A stretch of 64,000 bases of DNA. Source: Labyrinthula sp. Ha (lineage: Eukaryota; Sar; Bigyra; Labyrinthulida; Labyrinthulaceae). The DNA is taken from positions 186,001-250,000 of the forward strand of contig JAALGZ010000022.1 of the NCBI GenBank assembly GCA_015227615.1. The letters are read 5' to 3'. Each line of letters begins with the position of its first letter. Positions within the stretch are counted from its first letter, which is position 1. Both the position numbers and the translations under genes were made by a program. Below are positions 1 to 11,559 of this stretch, piece by piece. A model generated the notes under the pieces. It ran no database searches, had not been told where the DNA came from, and saw only the letters and a list, made by a program, of their open reading frames with translations.

Positions 1-445
1 GAAGATTATGGGAAATTTTCGCTATCGCGAAGAAATACATTCTGTTTTGAGAACGTTGGTATTGGTTTAAGTACTTTACCTTAATTTGTCTGCAAAACTC
101 CTGATGAGAGCTCTCTAAATATTTATGTAAAATTTTATGAAACAAAGTTTGGACAGAGATAGAGCCATTTCCATATGATGATTATACATTAATCATGTTA
201 ACGTGTGCAGTATTTTTTGTTTTTTTCCAAGTAAGTAAAAAGTCAAAACGAACTATATAATAAGAATTTAAAACGAAAGAGCTTTTGAATGATGTATTTT
301 AGGCTTTATAACTTTTAGTTGTTACCAAGTGTTAGTGGAATTGGGATGTGAAAATTTTGGGCAATATCAAGTCATAAATGATTCCTGCTCAAGAATGCTT
401 CTCGAGAAGAGCTTCTCGAGAGGATTTCTCTTGTTATATTGCAAT
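1..445 (+). repeat. Inverted copy of the 15.4-15.9 kb repeat
   Basis: Read on the other strand, this segment matches about 15425-15867 along nearly its whole length, including the block TTCGCTATCGCGAA near its left end and the phrase for 'cagagatagagccatttcc' in the middle. The two copies differ by scattered substitutions and small indels, so the duplication is not recent. The copy is cut by the window start. Near 398-420 it holds the 12-nt palindrome CTTCTCGAGAAG followed by a second near-copy. The open frame at 329-589 falls partly here and shows no family resemblance, so I do not call a gene. Confidence 0.85.
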
Positions 446-2513
446 ACAAATACTTTGGTAGAATTCTTTTCGATAAGTTTTTGTTATTTCGATAAACACT
501 TGAAGACTGAACAAGTTCCCTGCAGTGATTTTGGATTTTTTTATGAAAACGAGTTGATTATGTTGAATATATTTAACGTTTTTTCCTGAATTGTGACTAC
601 AAAGAGTGGTTACTTCTCACAATTTCTCTCTTTTTTGCATAATAAGCATTCGCAGTCCCACTTTTAAATGGTCTGATCAGCAAATCAAATGGTAAAATAA
701 GTTATTAATGATGTCAGCAAGTGTATATTGTATTTCCTGCTGACGTCAAAAAATATAGAGTAGTTCGAAACCAAAAAGGATATACTTTGAGGATGTAATA
801 AGTTACAAAAGAAAGGTGTTTTCCATTTCTTTGGGTTTATTATATGTCTTAAAATCTTTTCATTGTTAAACTATTTGTAAAATACTCCAATCCAAGAAGC
901 TTCCCCTATAAAATATTACATTCATTCCCCAACTTGGCCTTTTTTAAGGTAGGTATCATTTCAATATTATGATCCAATAATTGATCAAACTGAACAAAAT
1001 TTCCTTACCATGCCTATGTTAAGAAAGTTAGCGCGCTCATCAACATTTGCCTCTTCATATACTCCCCGATTTGCGGCTAATGATCTGTTAAAGCTGAGAG
1101 AAATAAAGGAATTGTGTTGCTCCAATGTTAGTATGATATTAAACATTTTTTGGCAATATTTCAGATTAAATTTGTTTCAATTAATTACTATGATATTTGG
1201 CTTCGACATATAAGCTAAACAGCTCCAAGTTCTCTCCGCCCGAAAATGTCTACAGTTGCACTTAAATGCAGTGTACAATTCGAATAGAATAAAGAATTGA
1301 GCATTTTTTATATATTATCTTAAATTAAGTTTATTATTTCTAGTTTACCTATGTTCTGTTTTCCTAGAGCATATATGAAAGCTATTTAGTATTAAGATTG
1401 GATTCTTGTTAGTGCATATAACACAATCCCCGAGCAAAAATATTTTTTTAATCGTAATGAATAAGATTCTCAAGAGCTTCAATGTTCTCAGATTTCTTGT
1501 GGAATTTCTGAAAGGGGAAAACTAACTCATTCTTAGGTGTTAAAAATACTTAATACCGTAGCTCCAATTATGAGGTTGGTTACTTATCTATAATAAGTTT
1601 TTGGTTTCTTCCTATGAATTCATCAGAACTGAAAAGCTATTTCTTAAACTTTCAATCCTAAACCTATAGTTATACTGCGCTATATATTGTTCCATTTAAA
1701 TTTTGCTAGTTTTGCGCTCTTATATTTGAGAAAATTCAGGTGCAGCAATTGTTAATTTCTTTCTCGTTAGCTTGTACGTCTTCTTTCTCAGTGGTAGTAT
1801 CCCCTAAGTATAGGAGTAAGAGCAATACAAAGATACAAAGAAAGAACCGTTTATAGAGTTTCTGAGACCATCTCACCAATAAAAGAGAGACTAGAAATTC
1901 ATAAGTAGCAATTATTGAGTGCATATACCACGCAAATCATATTGAGTATCACTTGACTCAGAGTTTCCTGCTAATGATCACATTAAGATTAAGTTTTCAA
2001 CATCTAAAACAGAAATCTATTGTATCCTACAGCTCAAGAGACTGCAAATGGTTACACAGATTTTTGTACTGATTCTAGCAGTACTACCACTCATAAGCTT
2101 AGCTATGTACAACCTATAATCAATTTATTTGTTAAACTACTTTAAATGTTATTATAAAGTACTTAGTCGAAACTAACTCATTCCTGCCTGGAAAGGGCAG
2201 GGCAATCCGTGAGTTTACACTGTGAAGTATGAAATTAGGACTATGGTGTAGACTATTTTAGACAAGAATAAAATTAATATTAAATTTTTGACGGAATAGT
2301 TTATATATTGGATGTATCACACCAAAATGTCTTTAAAGTAAGGAACTCATAGTATGGTAGAAACTTTAACTTTGAGCACAAGAAAGGTATTGGTTGTCCA
2401 CGTCAGCAAGTTTCATCTTATCTTAAACATATATAATCTAATATGATTGGTGGAAACAACCAATCAAGGATTGTCATTTGAGGAGAATTAAGTGTTCCCA
2501 AAAAAACAATACA
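446..2513. other. Intergenic, no gene recognised
   Basis: About 2 kb of AT-rich DNA with only short open frames (for example 1010-1213 plus and 1736-1924 minus), none with recognisable domains or a paralogue in the window. The last stretch is the presumed promoter and leader of the glycosyltransferase gene. Confidence 0.6.
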
Positions 2514-3701
2514 ATGAAACAACTTCTGAAGAATCCACCTTTGTTGATCTTCATCATCTGTACATTCCTCTTAATATATTTTCAAACTAAAGACTCAAAA
2601 GTAGTTGACCTCCATACAGAAAATTTAATCACAATTCTTCCCTCAACTCCGTCAACAACCCAAAATGCAAACAAGAAGAACAAAATCATTCCTACAAGAA
2701 CAACAATCAACTTCATAAACAAAAATCTCGACCCAATAAACTTTACAGAAGAAAGGAATATTATTCACTTTAATATGCTTTATCAACAACTTCGTCCTGC
2801 ACATCTCTGTACTTTAGAGTCCCTCCTAGCCCAAGTCCAATCCGAAACATATTTTTACATCTGGTTGCTTAATTTCAATCACATTGAACTTGAAGGATAT
2901 AAACCACTTTTTGAAGACTTAAAATACGTAAATAAAAATAACATCAGTATTGAAATAAGTTTTGTCCAATCCGATTTTGACTTTCACTTTTCGGGAACCC
3001 CTTTAGAAAACTTTTTTGGTGATGTAATTGCTCCATTAAAAGCAGGAGAAAAGCATTTACCCAGACAAGGACCAATTAATTTAGCAGATGGATTTCGTTT
3101 AGCTGCTCTGTATAAATATGGTGGGATCTATATGGATTTAGATATGATTGCTTTTCAAGATGTTACAAAATTTCCAGATGGTTTAGCAGAAGAAGAAGAA
3201 GGAAGATTAAATAACGCATTTGTAAAGATGAACAAAGAAAATCGTCATGTCCTTTTGAAGCTAATGGAGATGTTTCGAGATGGGTATAAAATTGGTCAAT
3301 GGGGAGCACAAGGACCTCAATTGTTTACTGGATTCTTTGAAGACAAAGGTGAAAACGGTGAAGATGCGAATTTAACTCGTGGATTAGGAAAGTTTGGATT
3401 AGAATTATTGAAAAGAGAAGATATTTATCCTTTGGGATATGGAGATCGGAATCAGTTTAAGGATGGATATGTTCGTTTTGAAGAATATAGAAAAGAGTTT
3501 AAAGAAAAATGGGGAAAAGATTTGTCTTTAGTGCATTTATGGCATCATAGAGTTGGAGCATATGAAGTAAAAGATTGTAAAGCTGGTTTAGAAGTATATG
3601 AAAATAGTTATTTAGGTGGATTACGAAAACACTTTTGTCCAAATGTTTTTGAAATGATGAAAACTTCACAACTTTTATGTTGTTGTGAAGCATTTTCATA
3701 G
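2514..3701 (+). CDS. GT32-like glycosyltransferase, type II membrane protein
   Basis: Likely Golgi glycosyltransferase of the DXD sugar-binding family (GT32; Gly_transf_sug plus alpha-1,4-glycosyltransferase C-terminal region), the family of lactosylceramide galactosyltransferase and yeast Och1-like enzymes. The first ATG gives 395 residues; an upstream TTG in frame is ignored. Residues about 8-24 are a hydrophobic signal anchor after a short basic tail, then a Ser/Thr/Asn/Lys-rich stem. The core has NLADGFRLAALYKYGGIYMD with the metal- and nucleotide-sugar-binding DLD at about 208-210. Near the end, LVHLWHHRV matches the conserved His-Trp region of the C-terminal domain. No intron is needed. 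The stop is 3 bp from the stop of the convergent crotonase gene. Donor sugar and acceptor cannot be told from sequence. Confidence 0.88.
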   Translation: MKQLLKNPPLLIFIICTFLLIYFQTKDSKVVDLHTENLITILPSTPSTTQNANKKNKIIPTRTTINFINKNLDPINFTEERNIIHFNMLYQQLRPAHLCTLESLLAQVQSETYFYIWLLNFNHIELEGYKPLFEDLKYVNKNNISIEISFVQSDFDFHFSGTPLENFFGDVIAPLKAGEKHLPRQGPINLADGFRLAALYKYGGIYMDLDMIAFQDVTKFPDGLAEEEEGRLNNAFVKMNKENRHVLLKLMEMFRDGYKIGQWGAQGPQLFTGFFEDKGENGEDANLTRGLGKFGLELLKREDIYPLGYGDRNQFKDGYVRFEEYRKEFKEKWGKDLSLVHLWHHRVGAYEVKDCKAGLEVYENSYLGGLRKHFCPNVFEMMKTSQLLCCCEAFS

Positions 3702-3704
3702 TAG

Positions 3705-4473
3705 TTAAAGTCTATATAAATCAATATCTTTTTTAAACTCCTCTTCTTTAGATAATATGTCTTCTCTTAAATCCCTTTTAATTTCATAATGTGCCGGTTG
3801 TTTAATATAATTTCCTAATTCTTCAGTTCTTGAAATGCAAAACTGTATAAAATCATCATAGCTTTCACCTTCAAAGACTTCATCCAAATATCCAGCATCT
3901 CCACATGCTTCATTTACACTCAAAATTCTTCCTTGTGCCAAAAGCAGATCGAGATTTCTTGGTGACATCTTTTTCTTTGCGAGTTCGAGACCAATAATCG
4001 GGATTCTCATTCCAATATTTACCTCATTCAAACCATATTTTGACCGTTTAGCATCCTAAAAGGAATTAAGAAGATAAAAAGAAAACTTGAGAAGTATTTT
4101 TCCAACCGAGTCTAAGATCGCAGGCTAATAGCAGGATTGCTCCCATTGCCAGAGAATGGCCAGAAGAAGCTGCTACAATAGGAAGTTTATGCTTATAAAT
4201 ATCGAGAGCAAGATTAGAACCTTTTTGAATAAGATCCGCTGTTTTATTTTTATCTCCTGAAAGCATAACTGAAAGGTCAAAACCAGCGGAAAAAGCGTTT
4301 TCATTTCCTTGGATAAGTATTGCTTTTGAAGACTGTGGAACAGATTTTAAAGAAGATTGAATTTCATTCAAAAGAGAAAAAGAAAATGAGTTCATTTTTC
4401 CATCATTTATTTTTATTATGGATATTTCTTTGTGGTTCAGCAGTTTTACACTTGTTGTAAAAAATCTTTTCAT
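3705..4473 (-). CDS. Enoyl-CoA hydratase/isomerase (crotonase) family protein
   Basis: Two exons, 4473-4087 and 4055-3705, separated by a 31-nt GT...AG intron at 4056-4086. Removing it joins ...NTSQ to DAKRSKYG in phase 0 and gives 245 residues, typical for short crotonases. Exon 1 has the first oxyanion-hole segment NAFSAGFDL and the second, SGHSLAMGAILLLACDLRLG. Exon 2 has GLNEVNIGMRIP, with Glu140 at the place of an active-site acid, then the helical tail. Members hydrate, isomerise or decarboxylate acyl-CoA thioesters; the exact reaction is not fixed here. The start MKRFFTTSVKLL is basic and hydroxylated, compatible with a mitochondrial presequence (inference). It is convergent with the glycosyltransferase, 3 bp apart. 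Confidence 0.9.
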
Positions 4474-6883
4474 TATTTTTGTTATTTCTTCAATTTGATT
4501 TGTTATTCCTAAATGGGCCTTATGGCCTTTCTAGATATATTTGCAAATTAATTATTCTCTAAAAGAGAAATTGATATTTTTAAAGCATTTGACTCGTGTT
4601 GGATGAAAAAAAGTGTTTAAAAGTACATTCTTTACTAAATATTAAGAAATATATTGTATTGAAGGAATTTGAATACTGTTGTTGAGTTTCCTTGTTCCCA
4701 TGTTATATCAGACTATTGAAGGCTGTACAGGAAGATATAGTGATCTTATATTGTAGATCACTAAGGCATTTCATTATATTGGCGATGAGAGTTATCTTAA
4801 GTTTGTAGATTATATCTTATTTACATATTCTAGTTTTATTTGCTTATACTTCATAGTAACCAGGGGTGGAAGTTGATTTATTGATATGTTATCAGTAAGA
4901 AATCTGCCTTTACTTCGCTTATTGATTGATTCTGGTAGTTCTCCAACCATTGATTTCTATTATTATATAAACAAAATAGAATCGAAGTTTTTTGATTAAA
5001 CCTAAAGTTCCACTTCTTTTGCTGATAATCAGAATCAAAATGATTATCAAATAATTGTTGATAATTCTTGTCATATCCAATGCCTAATAGTAACAGACAG
5101 CCGCTTTTCCATTTTCTTATTCCATGGGAAGGCTTTCGGTAACTAAAATTCGTTAAAATACTAAAAGGAACAAAAGTTGAAAGCTACGTCAATGTAGAAA
5201 ACATTTTGTTGACATAAATTAGTAGTTTGCGTATATTAGTTAGTTTATCTATACGGTTCGAAAGTATTATTTGATATCAAAGCACACTGAACAATATCAA
5301 AAACCCTGAAGAGATAAACTTTGCTTTAACATATATTCCCATTTGTTTGCTCTAATTATTTTCTTATCAGTTGGAAATGGAGCAAAGACTACACAAATTA
5401 TGTCTACATGAGACTTCTTACTGGAAAGGCATAAACTTTCTCCAGAAAAAATAAGACAGGGTTCTTTGGTGCAAGAGAACACTATAAATGATGGAGAAAA
5501 AATCAAAATGCTTCAAAATCCGGTTTGATCCGAACTTATCATCGTATGTACAAAGAGAACATAAGTTTTCTATTTGTTGTAGCCATGATTTTTTTTTGGT
5601 TGATTATCAACTATAAGAAAGAAATCAAATTAAACTTTCTTCTTTCTTGCTTCAAAGTTTTTTAGATTTTGCGATGAACAACATTTTATAAAAGCTTCTA
5701 ACTCCTTCTATTTTCTGTTAGATTTGTTGATTCAAATCTTGTTCTCTTACAATATTAAGAAAATAAACAAGTTTTGCCAAATATGCTTTCCTGTATGAAA
5801 TGAATTTGAAATACCGAGCAAGTGATTAGTACTTTTTGCTGATATTCACATGTCAGAAGTATAATAGATTATATTATATAGACTTAAAACAAAAATAAAT
5901 GCAAATGAGCATCTACATCTAAGTCCTTTAACCTGACAGAATTAGAAAACTGCTATTCACAAAACATTTTTTTTCACTATTTCTAGCCTATATACACAGT
6001 CTTCATCATGATTACATTCTATAACAGCATTTAGTTTTTATTGAACGACACTTTGTAATATCTTATCAGTTGCTAGGACGATATATAGGTTCATCAACTC
6101 GCAAATTCTGCCTTGGTAAATTACCAAACCAAGAGTTAGGCACAATCAACGATAAACCAACTATACTAAGTAAGTAGATCTACTCTGGTAAAACAATCTA
6201 TGTTTCCTAGCTACGGAAGTTATTTTTTTCGGCCTAGAAATCAGAGCAAGACAGAAACTTACTCCTTCTGCACTTCTACTTGATCATGAACTTGAGTTCG
6301 TCGTACAGGTACAGATAGCCAGAAGTTCAAAATGAAAAATTAAGTGAGCATATTAAGAGGCTTGCCCTAGAATTAAAGATTCAAGTATTAATCTATAAAC
6401 CTTGGTTTCAGAATCAACACACCTCTGCTTTCAATGTCAGTGTATGTGCGGGATATACTTCTAGTTGAGCAAGTACTAACATCATTGAAACTCTCTGTAA
6501 GTTTTCCCCAATTATTTTTTTTAGTGAGAAACGCCCTAAAGGACATAGAAAATGCAAAGTACTTAAATTATATAACTTGGTGCAATGCTTCTTCTTAACT
6601 ATCTGAAGGGATTATGATTTTCAGTTATCATCGCAACGCTGGGTGGAATATCTGTTATTTGGACAAAAAAATATTGTTCCTCATCTCATGCTCTAACTAT
6701 ATACAAGAAGAGATTAAACCATAGATGACAATCTTGAATAATTCCTAACCAACACTTTTGAAAAAATTATTTTTTTAAAACAAGATCACCAATATTTATT
6801 TTAAGACAAGAAATTTAAATTAACACGAGACAACAGAAAAAAAAAACTTCAAAACCAACTTCCTTTGAGCAAAATTACTTTAT
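4474..6883. other. Intergenic with one dispersed repeat copy
   Basis: About 2.4 kb without a recognisable gene. It contains a copy of a dispersed repeat at about 4870-5105 (listed separately). Other open frames, such as 5297-5506 minus, show no domain. The right end holds the 3' flank of the LRR-like membrane protein gene. Confidence 0.55.
4870..5105 (+). repeat. Dispersed repeat, family R2 (copy 1)
   Basis: Two blocks recur at 18060-18530 and, more weakly, at 44320-44780. One contains 'tttattgatat...atcaacaagaaat' and 'ttattggttgattctg'-like text; the other contains 'gataatcagaatcaaaatga' followed by 'taattcttatcaaatc'-like text. This copy lacks most of the middle part seen in the other two. 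No coding potential is evident. Confidence 0.6.
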
Positions 6884-8317
6884 TCAAAATAATTCTTCAC
6901 AGTCAAGTCCGTCAATTACAGTACTTTCTCTAATTCCATACTTTGTACGAAAATCAGACAACCCATCACAAGTTGGCTGTATAGGAGATCCTTCAAAACT
7001 AAGTGTTAAAATATGCATTTCACTAAAAAAATTATCTTGAATAATACTTAAATTAGTATTCAAAAAAGAAAGAGCAACTAAACTTCTCAATTCTTTAAAA
7101 GCTTCAGGTAAAACTGTAAATTTAGGACATTCTCTCACCCAAACTTCAGATGCGAAGTTAAATTGATCTAAGAATACTCCATCTTCAAACGTAGTTAATT
7201 CAGGTAGATTAGAAAATTGTAAAACCATTCCAATTCCTTGAACTAATCTTGCACCAAACATTCGAGAAGGAATTGTTGTTAATTTAGGTTCACTTGCAAA
7301 AGTTAAAAAACTTCGTATAGAATCTGAACGGTCCATTACAAAGGGAGCACGATTTTTTTGTTCTTGAAAAGTTTCCATTGCATCTCTATATTGAATAATT
7401 GTATTATCATTCAATCCAATATTTTCAAAAGCAACATAGATATAAACAGATGTTTCAAAAAAATCTGGTATTACTGTAAAATCTTGAAAATCTAAGTTTC
7501 GCAGTCCTAAAACAATTAGATTGCTGCTTAATGTGTTTGGTAAAATAAACTTTTGATTTTCTGTTCCTATAGCGAAAAAACTTCCTAGAGATGATAGATT
7601 ATGATCACCAAAATAAAGTAAATCTCCAGTTATCCATAACTGCAAAGTACTCATAGAACTAAGTGAAGAATCACTAAATGCATTTTCTGCAACTACTCTT
7701 ATATCACAATCACTAAAAAAGAAGTTTGTTATTTCTTCTGTAAGATCTTGTTTAAAAGTTTTCAAAGGATCAACTGGAATGCAGGGTAGTACCGCATTGT
7801 TAATTCGCAAAACTCCAGAAGAAGAATCAACACGAGAAGCTTCAAGTAACTGACGCATACTTTGTGCGAGATCATCTTCACAAGAAAGGAATATTGTTGG
7901 ATCCAAAGTTGGTGCCTGAGTTTGCGCTATTTGTTGTTGATTTTCTTCAGTTTCCAAAAAAAACATTAATCCAATAGAAAAAAGTGAAAATAATCCAATA
8001 ACTGTGATTGATGCAAGGATTTTTTTCCAGTATTTTCCTATAGAAGTGCTTTTGCGTATCTTTCGTTTCTCTTCGGCAGACAGATACAACTTCGCATTTT
8101 GAGCATTGGTGTTAAAATAAGATGAAAGAACTTTTGCAGTATAAAAATCGTTTAATTGTGGATTAAAAGTAACACTACTCGCCGGAATAGATTGATGAAG
8201 CTGCAGTGTTTGTAAACCGGATTCGCTCTGGGCAGATTGGGATTCTATTTCAGTGGAACGGGTGAAGTATGTAAAGTCAAGTTCAGTACTTCCAGTTACT
8301 TGACTATTTGGTTTCAT
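6884..8317 (-). CDS. Type II membrane protein with LRR-like ectodomain (paralogue 1)
   Basis: A 477-residue single-exon protein. Residues 1-99 are hydrophilic and end in a basic stretch (EEKRKIRKS...KYWKK). Residues about 100-121 form one transmembrane helix. The rest should face outside or the lumen by the positive-inside rule. After the helix comes a linker with APTLDPTIFLSCE, then irregular leucine-rich-repeat-like units such as FTVIPDFFETSVYIYVAFEN, LTTFEDGVFLDQF and FTVLPEAFKELRSLVALSF. The C-terminal cap has cysteines (QPTCDGL, DGLDCEE). The protein at 38371-39780 is a clear full-length paralogue. Both share a cytosolic motif, SG(L/I)xTLxxxxSIxxSxxTFxP (here residues about 33-53), which suggests a conserved intracellular partner. 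Irregular LRRs of this style occur in secreted and surface proteins of several eukaryotes. Function unknown. Confidence 0.85.
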   Translation of the reverse strand: MKPNSQVTGSTELDFTYFTRSTEIESQSAQSESGLQTLQLHQSIPASSVTFNPQLNDFYTAKVLSSYFNTNAQNAKLYLSAEEKRKIRKSTSIGKYWKKILASITVIGLFSLFSIGLMFFLETEENQQQIAQTQAPTLDPTIFLSCEDDLAQSMRQLLEASRVDSSSGVLRINNAVLPCIPVDPLKTFKQDLTEEITNFFFSDCDIRVVAENAFSDSSLSSMSTLQLWITGDLLYFGDHNLSSLGSFFAIGTENQKFILPNTLSSNLIVLGLRNLDFQDFTVIPDFFETSVYIYVAFENIGLNDNTIIQYRDAMETFQEQKNRAPFVMDRSDSIRSFLTFASEPKLTTIPSRMFGARLVQGIGMVLQFSNLPELTTFEDGVFLDQFNFASEVWVRECPKFTVLPEAFKELRSLVALSFLNTNLSIIQDNFFSEMHILTLSFEGSPIQPTCDGLSDFRTKYGIRESTVIDGLDCEELF

Positions 8318-9329
8318 AATCTTATTCTACTGTAGAAAATATAGGACGTTTCTTTTTTATTGATTTCTTTTAGCGCTTTTTCGTAACTAGTTAACCGAAC
8401 TTTATGTTATGACATAAATAAGGGTGAGATATTAATTGTAGTGATTTTGGTGCTAATAATTATTGAACTGGCTTTATAACGGAAACTGGGAACTGGAATT
8501 TTGTCGGAAACAAGTTTGAGGAAATTTCCCAAAATTTTTTTAAATATAAATCTATCTCAAGAATATTCTTAAGTTTGGCTAGTTTAGACATAGCTATAGA
8601 TGGAAGATTAACGTTAACAAGAAAAGTACTGTAGACAAGGTGGGCCTTACGTTAACCGGCTTCTTAACGTTAATATTATCGTTAACCCTAACGTTAATGC
8701 GACAAGGATTTCTCATTTTTTTGCTAGCAAGAAACAAGATATTCTTCGTGTTGAGGTTTCTTGAATACTCTTATTTAATTTTAAAACTGTCTCAAAGTAA
8801 GCAATACTTGAGAGAAGATAATGGTTAACGTGAGTTGAACCACACCTGAGATATACAATTCGAAAACTCTTTCTTTCTAGGCTTTGATTTTTTTAATATA
8901 TATCTCTTTCAGCAGGTATAATTTTAAGAATATACAAAATAGCGCACTTATCTCGAGAGAATTAATATAATCATAACAAAGAATGAGCTCTAACACAGCT
9001 CAAGTTTGGTTTTAACAAACATAAAATCTACCCCTAAAAAGGTATTTTTATTTACTAGTAGCTAATTGGATATAATATTATTCCACAATGAGTTGAATAT
9101 GCTTTATGGAAATTTTAAGACTCAAGAGTTCTGCTAAAAATTTGAAAACAACGACTTGTCTCAACAAAAGTTGTTTTTCTTACTCTATACTTCGTCTTTT
9201 CTAACCAAGTACAAGCTTAAGATACTCTGACTAGTATATTCTAAGAACTTACAGTTCTTGCTCTTACTTTTACTGGATTATACTATGGTTAAACTACGAA
9301 CTTTTATATATCTGAAATACATGTTATTT
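8318..9329. other. Intergenic with a GTTAACG-rich patch
   Basis: No gene is recognised. Positions 8605-8700 hold an unusual run of GTTAAC/TTAACG words (for example ttaacgttaac, gttaaccggc, cgttaaccctaacgttaa), similar in flavour to patches at 12.54-12.72 kb and 56.6-57.2 kb. The 8640-8828 open frame runs through this low-complexity patch and is not called. The left end is the promoter side of the LRR-like gene. Confidence 0.5.
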
Positions 9330-10830
9330 TCGAGTAATATTTTCGTTACTTTTGTATCTTGCTCAATGCCTATGATAAATATCATTGTAATCTATTGTAC
9401 TCATCCTAAAAACTATTTATAATAGCTGGTTCCTATATTTCAGCACTAGAATATACTTTATATTCCGTTCTTTTCAGCTGAACCTGAATTTTGGGTGAAT
9501 TACTAAGTAATTGTAAAATTCATTTTTCAGTGATTTTTATTGAGTTATCAAAAAAAAAACACAGATTCCAAAAGTACTTTTAAATATATTTCTAGTTATA
9601 TAATAAGTTTTAGAATTTAAAGCAGTTTATTTTATGTGGAGTAAGAAATCACACCAAAATATATCTCATTCAATTCATATCGATCATAAGGGGATGAAGA
9701 AAAGGTTACACCATCTCTGTAAACTGTCAACGTTGGGCCTTATACTCAAGCTAGTCCTACTAGTAAGCAATAGTATTTTATTAATTTTGTTATTACGGAG
9801 TGTTGAAAACTTTATCAACGATTTTTTCAAAAATGTAGTATAATGGTCATATTATCAACAATATCTTTCAAGATTTCTATAAAGCCAAAAAAATGATCTA
9901 AGCTGAGCCTAGCACTTACTCGCATGAAATTTTATAGGATTCACACAATATAGAGTATCAAAAATGTATGATTACTGAAAATAAAGCATATTGTATTTGT
10001 TAGTTTTGGTCATGAAGTCTTCCTCAAATACAATATTATCACCCACAATGTGTCAAATTAAAAAAACTTTTCAACCATACATTCTGTCAGGGTATTTGAT
10101 AAGGATGAGCACTTTAAACCCTTAAAAAGGTTATTCACTAAGTTTACAGATCTCTAAGAGAACATACATTCAAACGTAACATCATGAAGAACAACTCTAC
10201 AGATGATCTGATTCTTTTCATACCCTAAAAATTCACCACAGCTAACTTTTCAAAAAAAATTCTCTTGATGTTCATTCTCTATTAAACCGTAACTGAGCTA
10301 AACTTCAATAGAAAAAGTCAAATGTTGAAAACCTGCACATCTGAAAATACGAAATCACTCAGTTTTACTATAATCCTATAAATTTTTTACTAGAGAGCCA
10401 CCAACAACTAAAAAATATGATCTATAACCTTTAATTCTGTTTTTTAGGATAATTTTAATGTATTTTTAAGTCGATAATGGGAAAAATACAGTTTTTGTCA
10501 TTTTCAATCCGAGTAATACCTCGAGAAATACTACTATAGAGCCCAAACAAACCTCACCAGTCGAAAGAAAGGGTGAATTTAGGCCTAGAAACAACTTTGT
10601 TTGAGAATTGGAGTATTCTGTATAGACTTCCTAACAATGTATCCTATTTCCAAGATCTCAGTAACTCTGAAGAAGGATACCCTTAAATGTTAGATATTCC
10701 TGAACGGCTAATACCAAGTACCAAAGCATCCTGAGAAATGATAGTCAACTAGAGGTATTGATAACTTAGGGTTTCTCCGAGTTTTGTTCGAGGACACTCG
10801 AAGAACTTCTCTATTAATCTAAGCAATAGT
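9330..10830 (+). repeat. Repeat family R1, copy A
   Basis: Direct copy of about 16210-17750. Similarity starts weakly near 9330, is high (about nine in ten bases by eye) from 9540 to about 10750, and stops near 10830. A shared landmark is 'aaagcagtttattttatgtg'. Both copies give matching protein-like stretches on the minus strand, for example around 10195-10250, but these are interrupted, some at shared places. The family therefore looks like the remains of a mobile or duplicated coding unit rather than simple noncoding DNA. I cannot name its class. The plus-strand open frame 9634-9843 does not stay open in copy B and is not called. Confidence 0.8.
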
Positions 10831-11555
10831 TATTTCGGTTAGTTTAACTTTACTCCAAACTCAACTTTAAAATAACCAAAGTTGAACTACAAATAGGTCA
10901 AATATCAAGAACTTTGACTCTAACTTTATCTAAAACCAATTTCTAGTAACTTAGAGAAAAAAAATAAACCTTGAAGTTTTTATTGGCTTTAATTATACAA
11001 ATCTCTATCATATTACTGCAAATTCTTATATAAAAACCCGTATTTTTTTAACTTTTACATATGATAACATGCGTAAGAACACATATAAATTGGCACGGAG
11101 ATGATTAGTTTAAATTAAGAAAGATTTTTGTTTTAGGTTTTTGAGAAACTCGTATTCTGCCAACTTTTCTGAAGTGTTTATGGCAAAAAAGTGATATTTT
11201 GTTTTTTTAAGTTAAATAACTTCCCCTTATTTTTATCAAAGGTGATTGGTATCATTAAAAAAAATATAATCTATCACAGTGATATTTGCAAATTCTAACT
11301 CTGAGATTAACTTATTTAAGAAATCTCCTACTTCTTGATGTCTTGATAGTTCTCATGTATTCCAATAAACCCAATATTACATTACTCACAAACTAATAAT
11401 ACCATAATACTAAGAAATGGTCTAGCAAACTAATTGTTTTCCCCATAGTCTTAACTTACTATAGAAGCCACTGCCTTTTCAATACTGTCTACTTTTATAG
11501 CATTATTCTTCGCACTATTTCTTCGATCTTCACTTCTTATATTCCAAAATACATG
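10831..11555. other. Intergenic, nothing recognised
   Basis: AT-rich DNA between the right end of repeat copy A and the hAT remnant. I see no open frame with a family signature, no RNA gene and no repeat. Confidence 0.5.
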
Positions 11556-11559
11556 GGAG

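Noticed and set aside
9634-9843. Plus-strand open frame with a hydrophobic stretch inside repeat copy A
   Set aside because: The equivalent frame in copy B is interrupted, and the only protein-like matches between copies are on the other strand.
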